Shown here one piece after another: positions 16,132 through 20,100 of a stretch of DNA of 20,100 bases (the stretch's first letter is position 1; the number at the start of each line of letters is the position of its first letter). The stretch lies in NCBI GenBank assembly GCA_030619435.1, contig JAUXBI010000001.1, positions 1 to 20,100 on the forward strand. The letters are read 5' to 3'. Made by a program: the position numbers and the translations under genes. Source of the DNA: Syntrophaceae bacterium (GTDB lineage: Bacteria; Desulfobacterota; Syntrophia; Syntrophales; UBA2210). Below the pieces are notes generated by a model that saw only the letters and a list, made by a program, of their open reading frames with translations, ran no database searches and had not been told where the DNA came from.

Positions 16132-16776
16132 TCATCCAGTTTTTTTTAGACCCTCTATAAAAATGCCCAAACACTTATTAACATTGGAGCGTATCCTATC
16201 TTCTCTGGTTGACTCTCTGCCTATAAAAAGGTGAAGTGATATTATCCCGTTAAGCATCCCCCAGAAGGCATTTCTCATGGTTCTTACATCTTCTCTTCTG
16301 AGAATAAACTCCCCCCTGTCAATCCCGTATTTAAATATATTCTCAGTAACGGAGACTGCTCTGTTTGTTTCCAGGATAATCCTCTTATTTGTATCATCTG
16401 ACAGGTTCATATTATTGGCATGCAGCATGAAATTCATCACCATCCTGAACAGTTCCCGGTCTTTCAGGAAAAAGTCCACATACATGTGAGCAAATCCGAT
16501 AAATATTTCTGATGCATCTGCCCCTGTCTCGAATATTGGAAGCACCTCGCCGTGGAATCTCTCAATATCATCCAGCAGCACCTGGGCACATATCTCTTCC
16601 TTACTGCTGAAATAGAGATAAATCGCCCCTTTGCTCAATTCAACCTTTTTCGCGATATCTGAAACAGTGACTGGTTTGTACCCTCGCTTAAAGAACAATT
16701 TTCTGGCAGCTCTGAGAATGATCCTCCTTCTCTGCTCCTTTTCTCTCTTCCTACGTTCCCCAAGCGCCAATTTCAT
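16132..16776 (-). CDS. TetR/AcrR family regulator of the fad operon
   Basis: The product has 214 residues, typical of TetR regulators. A basic N-terminus precedes the helix-turn-helix at about residues 36-56 (VTVSDIAKKVELSKGAIYLYF, a textbook TetR recognition region). The C-terminal domain is helical and expected to bind the inducer. It is the first gene of the beta-oxidation operon, and its stop overlaps the fadE ribosome site, so it is very likely an autoregulated repressor of fadE-fadN-fadA, probably released by acyl-CoA. The ligand is an inference from context. The start has a purine-rich AAAGGGGGG upstream. It is divergent from rex, which gives a shared 207-bp control region. Confidence 0.9.
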   Translation of the reverse strand: MKLALGERRKREKEQRRRIILRAARKLFFKRGYKPVTVSDIAKKVELSKGAIYLYFSSKEEICAQVLLDDIERFHGEVLPIFETGADASEIFIGFAHMYVDFFLKDRELFRMVMNFMLHANNMNLSDDTNKRIILETNRAVSVTENIFKYGIDRGEFILRREDVRTMRNAFWGMLNGIISLHLFIGRESTREDRIRSNVNKCLGIFIEGLKKTG

Positions 16777-16841
16777 GCCCCCCTTTCCACCTTTATTTTA
16801 ACTGCTCTTATGTTGACTGCCAGTCGCCATATCTAAACAAA

Positions 16842-16864
16842 GGTCAAAGTATGACCGTAAGTCA
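16842..16864. promoter_or_regulatory. Palindromic operator candidate for the TetR regulator
   Basis: GGTCA (16842-16846) and TGACC (16852-16856) form an inverted repeat with a 5-bp spacer. TGAC and GTCA (16852-16855, 16861-16864) add an overlapping second palindrome with the same spacing. A perfect GACTG-C-CAGTC palindrome lies nearby at 16815-16825. All are in the leader or promoter area of the TetR gene. Which, if any, is bound is unknown. Confidence 0.4.
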
Positions 16865-16869
16865 TTCTC

Positions 16870-16898
16870 TCCTTAAGCGATGCAATTTGAATTGTCAA
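16870..16898 (-). promoter_or_regulatory. Weak candidate promoter for the tetR-fad operon
   Basis: On the minus strand a perfect TTGACA lies at 16898-16893, but the hexamer 17 bp downstream (TAAGGA, 16875-16870) is a poor -10. The operator candidates lie downstream of it, consistent with repression. Confidence 0.28.
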
Positions 16899-16935
16899 GA
16901 AAAAAATGTAAATTTGTTGCACGGTCTTTTTTTAC

Positions 16936-16964
16936 TTGACATGGATTTATTCGTTTGTTAGAGC
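16936..16964 (+). promoter_or_regulatory. Candidate promoter for the rex operon
   Basis: TTGACA at 16936-16941 has a 17-bp spacer and TAGAGC at 16959-16964 (3 of 6 to TATAAT). It puts the transcript start near 16971, within the Rex-site candidate, and 13 bp before the GTG start. Confidence 0.45.
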
Positions 16965-16982
16965 TTGTGAAAGGATGAACAA
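16965..16982 (+). promoter_or_regulatory. Candidate Rex operator (autoregulation)
   Basis: TTGTGA-AAGGAT-GAACAA has the spacing of the known Rex site TTGTGA-N6-TCACAA. The left half is perfect and the right half matches 4 of 6. It sits between the -10 candidate and the start codon, where a repressor would block transcription and translation. Confidence 0.4.
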
Positions 16983-16983
16983 A

Positions 16984-17682
16984 GTGAAAAAGTTGTCACG
17001 GCATACAATCTGCACCGAGAAAAAGTGTTTTTCTGCAGAAACGATTAGAAGGCTGAGTCTCTACCTTAGAAACTTAAGAAGATTCAAGGAAAGTAAGGTA
17101 GAGATTGTCTCGTCAGGTGAGATATCAAAATGCTCAAATGTTTCTCCCGAACAATTCAGAAGAGATCTTTCCTATTTTGGTGAATTTGGTAAACGTGGGG
17201 TAGGGTATGAAATTGAGAGGCTAATAAGTGAGTTAGAATCTATCCTGGGTATAGATAGGAGATGGAGAGTAGCTTTAGTCGGAGTGGGAAGTTTGGGAAG
17301 AGCTCTTTTAGCATTTGAAGGCTTTTCCAAATTTAATCTTAAAATTGCCTGTGCCTTTGATATTGACAGCAACAAGATAGGCAAAAAAATTTACGGGGTC
17401 AAAATTCACAGCGTAGAAAATCTGGCTGAGGTTATTAAAGCAAATGACATAGAAATCGCAATAATTACGACGCTTCCTGATGTGGCTCAGCAGGTAGCGG
17501 ACAAGCTTATGGGTGCAGGCATAAAAGGAATTTTAAATTTTGCACCGATTGCTTTAAGAACAAGCGATGATGTTTTTATTTCTAATGTTGATATGGCCTG
17601 TGAGTTAGAGAGTTTAATATTTTTTGTTGACCAGAGAAGAATAGACAAAAAAAGGAGAACTGGGAAGAAATCTGAGGTTTGA
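16984..17682 (+). CDS. rex: Redox-sensing transcriptional repressor Rex
   Basis: The 232-residue product (GTG start) is a Rex family repressor, which binds DNA when NADH is low and releases it when the NADH/NAD+ ratio rises. An N-terminal winged helix contains SPEQFRRDLSYFGEFGKRGVGY, a near-invariant Rex signature. A Rossmann domain follows with GVGSLG at about residues 100-105. I chose GTG 16984 because AAAGGA ends eight bases upstream; ATG 16975 (three residues longer) has its purine tract directly abutting the codon and cannot use it. The gene is visibly more AT-rich than its neighbours (about 38% G+C in one hand-counted 60-base sample, against about 58% in a sample from 18601). It heads the plus-strand cluster. 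Confidence 0.93.
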   Translation: MKKLSRHTICTEKKCFSAETIRRLSLYLRNLRRFKESKVEIVSSGEISKCSNVSPEQFRRDLSYFGEFGKRGVGYEIERLISELESILGIDRRWRVALVGVGSLGRALLAFEGFSKFNLKIACAFDIDSNKIGKKIYGVKIHSVENLAEVIKANDIEIAIITTLPDVAQQVADKLMGAGIKGILNFAPIALRTSDDVFISNVDMACELESLIFFVDQRRIDKKRRTGKKSEV

Positions 17683-17704
17683 GAGATAAAAATGATAATT
17701 AGTA

Positions 17705-17726
17705 TCTACCCGGAAACCGGGAGAGG
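17705..17726 (+). promoter_or_regulatory. Hairpin overlapping the ribosome site of the first DRTGG gene
   Basis: CCCGG-AAA-CCGGG (17709-17721) is extended by TCT/AGA (17705-17707 and 17722-17724) with one bulged A. Its 3' arm abuts and partly covers the AGAGG ribosome site at 17722-17726. It has no T-tract. It could restrain translation of the downstream gene relative to rex. Confidence 0.4.
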
Positions 17727-17735
17727 TAAACTGAA

Positions 17736-18116
17736 ATGACCCTTCGCGAGATAGCGAATTTATTGGATGCCAAGGTCTTGACAGGAGAAAAATATTTAGA
17801 CACAGAAGTGAAAACCGCATTCAGTGCGGATCTGATGAGTGATGTTCTCGCTTTTGCAAAACCGGGAAGCATTATGATCACAGGACTTACGAATCCACAG
17901 ATTGTAAGGATCGCGAACATCGTGGATAATTCGGCAATCATTATAGTCAGAGGGAAGACTCCCCCTGATGAAACGATCAGACTGGCCGAGGAACTGGACA
18001 TACCTGTTCTTTCAACAAGATACATCCTCTTTGAAACATCGGGAAAATTGTACGCAAATGGGATAATAGGTTGTGTGGGAAAGATCGAAGGCCCTGGAAG
18101 TGTTGTTCCGTTATGA
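17736..18116 (+). CDS. DRTGG domain protein (first copy)
   Basis: The 126-residue cytoplasmic protein is essentially one DRTGG domain, a small alpha/beta ligand-binding-like domain also found in pyrophosphatases and phosphotransacetylases and related to the HprK N-terminus. The pattern visible is a start TLREIANLLDAKVLTG, then the SADLMSDVLAFAKPGSIMITG stretch, NPQIVRIA, AIIIVRGK, and a final IPVLSTRYILFETSGKLY. The ATG has AGAGG nine bases upstream. Its stop overlaps the next start as ATGA. Stand-alone DRTGG proteins of this size are known near [FeFe]-hydrogenase and NADH-dehydrogenase-like operons of anaerobes. Biochemical function is unknown, and ligand binding is inferred from the family. 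Confidence 0.82.
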   Translation: MTLREIANLLDAKVLTGEKYLDTEVKTAFSADLMSDVLAFAKPGSIMITGLTNPQIVRIANIVDNSAIIIVRGKTPPDETIRLAEELDIPVLSTRYILFETSGKLYANGIIGCVGKIEGPGSVVPL

Positions 18117-18535
18117 ATCGGAAATATGAATTTTCTTTCCCTGTCGAGGGTAAAAATTTTGATGATGCCGGCAAGGCCTCTGTTGAAATAAAAAGGTTAC
18201 TGAAGGAGCTTGGTATAGCGGGTGACGTCTTGAGAAGAACCGCTATTGCAACCTACGAATCGGAAGTGAACATAATATCATATGCCTGGAAGGGAACTAT
18301 TAATGTCCGCGTGACAGATAACAACATATCAATCAAGATACAGGACAGCGGACCCGGCATAACCGATATCGAACAGGCCATGCGACAGGGATATTCCACT
18401 GCCGATGATCGTATAAGAGAAATGGGATTCGGAGCCGGAATGGGTCTTTTTAATATAAAGAACTGTTCCGACGGGTTCGAGATCTCATCCAAGGTAAATA
18501 AAGGAACCCTGCTCAAGATACTAATCAACAGGTGA
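18113..18535 (+). CDS. Anti-sigma-factor-like GHKL ATP-binding protein
   Basis: The 140-residue protein has one ATP-binding GHKL fold of the RsbW/SpoIIAB (serine-kinase anti-sigma) type, without a dimerisation or sensor domain. Its N-box is ESEVNIISYA, the G1 box DSGPGI, and the G2 box GFGAGMGLFNIK. In RsbW the fold phosphorylates a partner Ser and traps a sigma factor. No sigma or STAS antagonist lies in the window, so the partner is unknown. The start at 18113 overlaps the previous stop as ATGA; longer alternatives (to 18071) add a Cys/Lys/Arg-rich stretch from another reading context and are rejected. It is probably translationally coupled to the DRTGG gene. Confidence 0.82.
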   Translation: MNRKYEFSFPVEGKNFDDAGKASVEIKRLLKELGIAGDVLRRTAIATYESEVNIISYAWKGTINVRVTDNNISIKIQDSGPGITDIEQAMRQGYSTADDRIREMGFGAGMGLFNIKNCSDGFEISSKVNKGTLLKILINR

Positions 18536-18541
18536 CATGCA

Positions 18542-18877
18542 ATGAACTTGACTCTATTGGCAGAAAAGCTGAACCTCATGGTAAGGTGCAGCGGGGACGG
18601 GCTGGACAGGGAGGTGTCAGGCGGATATGTGGGTGATCTTCTGAGCGACGTCATGGCGAACAGCAAAACGGATGACCTGTGGATTACCTGCCAGTCACAC
18701 CAGAATATAGTGGCGGTAAGTGTGCTTAAAGAGCATGCGGGGATTATCCTTGTTCTCGGAAAAGAACCGGATAAGGACACTCTCGAAAAGGCCTCCCGTG
18801 AGGGAATACCTCTTCTGGTAACCGAACTCTCCGGATTTGAGGCAGCCGGCAGGATATATAATTTGATAAACGAGTAA
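18542..18877 (+). CDS. DRTGG domain protein (second copy)
   Basis: The 111-residue product is another single DRTGG domain. The core has the same architecture as the first copy: SGGYVGDLLSDVMANSKTDD for SADLMSDVLAFAKPGS, then NIVAVSVLKEHAGIILVLGK and IPLLVTELSGFEAAGRIYN. The two are clearly diverged, so they are old paralogues rather than a recent duplication. AGGTGA at 18530-18535 overlaps the previous stop, six bases before the ATG. A DRTGG gene sits on each side of the anti-sigma-like ATPase, which suggests a heteromeric partnership. Function is unknown. Confidence 0.8.
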   Translation: MNLTLLAEKLNLMVRCSGDGLDREVSGGYVGDLLSDVMANSKTDDLWITCQSHQNIVAVSVLKEHAGIILVLGKEPDKDTLEKASREGIPLLVTELSGFEAAGRIYNLINE

Positions 18878-18965
18878 CGGTCCTGGCGCCATACCCGGCA
18901 TGTCGGAAGACAAAACCGGGACCTGTGGTTTATCCGGTTCTGGGTGCATACTTGGGTGCGTATTC

Positions 18966-19703
18966 ATGTTAAAGGGGTTTAAGTGCGATCTTCACATACA
19001 TACATGTCTTTCTCCTTGCGCCGATCTGGACATGTACCCCAATGCCCTGGTCGAAAAATCGCTCGACAGCGGGCTGGATGTTATCGGAATATGCGATCAT
19101 AACGCGTCTGAAAATGTACGGTATGTAATAGAGGCATCCCGGGGAAAACCGATCCGTGTCTTTCCCGGAATGGAGATAACAAGCAGGGAAGAAGTTCACG
19201 TTATAGCGCTCTTTGAAAACATCGATAATCTGTTACAGATTCAGGAAATCGTATATGATTCCCTTTCCGGCACCAACAGGGAAGAAATATTCGGGTGTCA
19301 GGCAATCGTAAACGACTCGGATGAGGTAGAGGGCTTCAATGACAGGCTGCTGATAGGTTCCACCGGTATTTCTCTTCAGAATACAGTCGAAACTGTCCAC
19401 AACTTTGGCGGAATAGCCATCGCCGCCCACATTGACCGGGAGAGTTTCAGCGTCTTGGGCCAGTTGGGTTTTATCCCCTCTGATATCCGCTTCGACGCCC
19501 TCGAAATATCCCGCAGGACAGGATTGAAAGAGGCGCGCGCGAAATATCCCGATCTGCGCGACTATACATTCATTGAATCATCCGACGCCCATTGTATAAG
19601 GGATATAGGAGAGGGATTCACAAAAATTTTCATGGAAAAGCCGTCTCTTTCCGAACTGAGAATGGCCCTCGAAAAGCGTGAGGGCCGGTATACCGGGGAG
19701 TAA
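18966..19703 (+). CDS. PHP domain metal-dependent phosphoesterase
   Basis: The chosen ATG (18966) gives 245 residues and starts six residues before the first metal ligands. An in-frame ATG at 18900 would add a Cys/Gly-rich leader and lacks a ribosome site. The PHP (polymerase-histidinol phosphatase) motifs are all present: DLHIHT (8-13), CDHN (43-46) with His45, FPGMEIT with Glu70, AAHIDR, and a closing SSDAH. The enzyme should coordinate two or three metal ions and hydrolyse a phosphoester or phosphodiester; the substrate is unknown. Two cysteines (CLSPCADL) follow the first motif, as in PHP proteins of anaerobe gene clusters of this kind. No clear Shine-Dalgarno is seen for 18966. Confidence 0.85.
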   Translation: MLKGFKCDLHIHTCLSPCADLDMYPNALVEKSLDSGLDVIGICDHNASENVRYVIEASRGKPIRVFPGMEITSREEVHVIALFENIDNLLQIQEIVYDSLSGTNREEIFGCQAIVNDSDEVEGFNDRLLIGSTGISLQNTVETVHNFGGIAIAAHIDRESFSVLGQLGFIPSDIRFDALEISRRTGLKEARAKYPDLRDYTFIESSDAHCIRDIGEGFTKIFMEKPSLSELRMALEKREGRYTGE

Positions 19704-19706
19704 TCC

Positions 19707-20100
19707 ATGCTGGAACTTTCCATGAATATTCTGGATATTGTCGAGAATTCCACGAGAGCGGGTGCGAGTCTTATAAAGATCAGCGTCACTGAGGACAGAG
19801 AGAAAGACATCCTGCGCATCGAGATCACCGATGATGGCGAAGGCATGGAACCGGATATAACTGAAAAGGCGCTGGATCCCTTTTACACATCCAAGGATGT
19901 GCGCAGGATAGGGCTGGGGCTTCCCATGCTCTCGCATGCCGCGAAAGCTACTGACGGAAAGTTCATAATTGAGTCGGGAAGGGGAAAAGGAACGGTGGTG
20001 ACGGCCGATTTCGGTTACAGCCACATCGACCGCCAGCCCCTGGGTGATATGCCCGGAAGCGTGGCGACTATAATAGCGGGAAATCCGCGGGTGGATTTTG
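19707..20100 (+). CDS. GHKL ATPase, histidine-kinase-like (3' truncated by window)
   Basis: The frame opens at ATG 19707, with GGGGAG at 19695-19700 just before the previous stop TAA. It remains open for 131 codons to the window end. It lacks any sensor or dimerisation domain: the N-box (NILDIVENS, residues 7-15), G1 box DDGEGM (42-47), F-box DPFYTSK (57-63), G2 box GLGLPM (69-74) and G3 box GRGKGT (91-96) begin right at the N-terminus. No conserved phospho-accepting His is visible. This stand-alone ATPase is a second, different GHKL protein in the operon and starts four bases after the PHP stop. The C-terminus beyond residue 131 is not seen. Confidence 0.85.
   Translation, partial: MLELSMNILDIVENSTRAGASLIKISVTEDREKDILRIEITDDGEGMEPDITEKALDPFYTSKDVRRIGLGLPMLSHAAKATDGKFIIESGRGKGTVVTADFGYSHIDRQPLGDMPGSVATIIAGNPRVDF

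Noticed and set aside
15043..16149. Open frame of 368 codons on the plus strand, antisense to fadE
   Set aside because: It overlaps the acyl-CoA dehydrogenase with all its motifs, has no ribosome site and shows no recognisable domain.
16883..16894. CAATT-TG-AATTG palindrome
   Set aside because: Short and AT-rich, so likely by chance. It also overlaps the weak tetR promoter candidate only at one edge.
18071..18112. Longer start for the anti-sigma-like ATPase
   Set aside because: It would overlap the DRTGG gene by 46 bases. The ATGA overlap at 18113 is the normal coupled arrangement.
18900..18965. Longer start for the PHP gene
   Set aside because: No ribosome site precedes it and the added 22 residues are Cys/Gly-rich and unlike the family, which begins a few residues before DLHIHT.

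Overview
This is a gene-dense bacterial chromosome segment with no tRNA, rRNA, CRISPR array or insertion sequence that I can see. It looks like an anaerobic Gram-negative bacterium of the Desulfobacterota (former Deltaproteobacteria), possibly a fatty-acid-oxidising or syntrophic member. That placement is an inference. It rests on the two-subunit glycyl-tRNA synthetase, the many lipoproteins and an OmpA-type peptidoglycan anchor, a complete beta-oxidation operon, and the redox repressor Rex followed by genes of the kind often found near [FeFe]-hydrogenase operons.

Layout. (1) 1-4074, plus strand: the 3' end of an MgtE-type Mg2+ transporter overlaps recO, then come glyQ and glyS. (2) 4136-7782: an envelope island. 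A VWA-OmpA lipoprotein on the minus strand diverges from an exported Ala/Gly-rich protein and an unrecognised lipoprotein on the plus strand. Their 258-bp divergent spacer holds a long imperfect palindrome and two promoter candidates. (3) 7848-10345, minus strand: a nitrilase-superfamily amidohydrolase followed by a PD40 beta-propeller lipoprotein with one CxxCH haem motif. (4) 10458-16776, minus strand: a TetR regulator, an acyl-CoA dehydrogenase, a FadN-type dehydrogenase/hydratase fusion and a thiolase, ending at a strong intrinsic terminator. (5) 16984-20100, plus strand: rex, DRTGG protein, anti-sigma-like ATPase, second DRTGG protein, PHP phosphoesterase, and a GHKL ATPase that runs off the window.

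How they work together. The fad operon holds the four chain-shortening steps of beta-oxidation behind its own TetR repressor: acyl-CoA to enoyl-CoA (FadE), hydration and NAD+-dependent oxidation (FadN), and thiolysis (FadA). The divergent rex operon starts with an NADH/NAD+ sensor, so reoxidation of the reducing equivalents made by beta-oxidation may be controlled from the same 207-bp intergenic region. The DRTGG/ATPase/PHP genes look regulatory or assembly-related and are biochemically undefined. The two regions most worth follow-up are this last cluster and the envelope island at 4136-7782.
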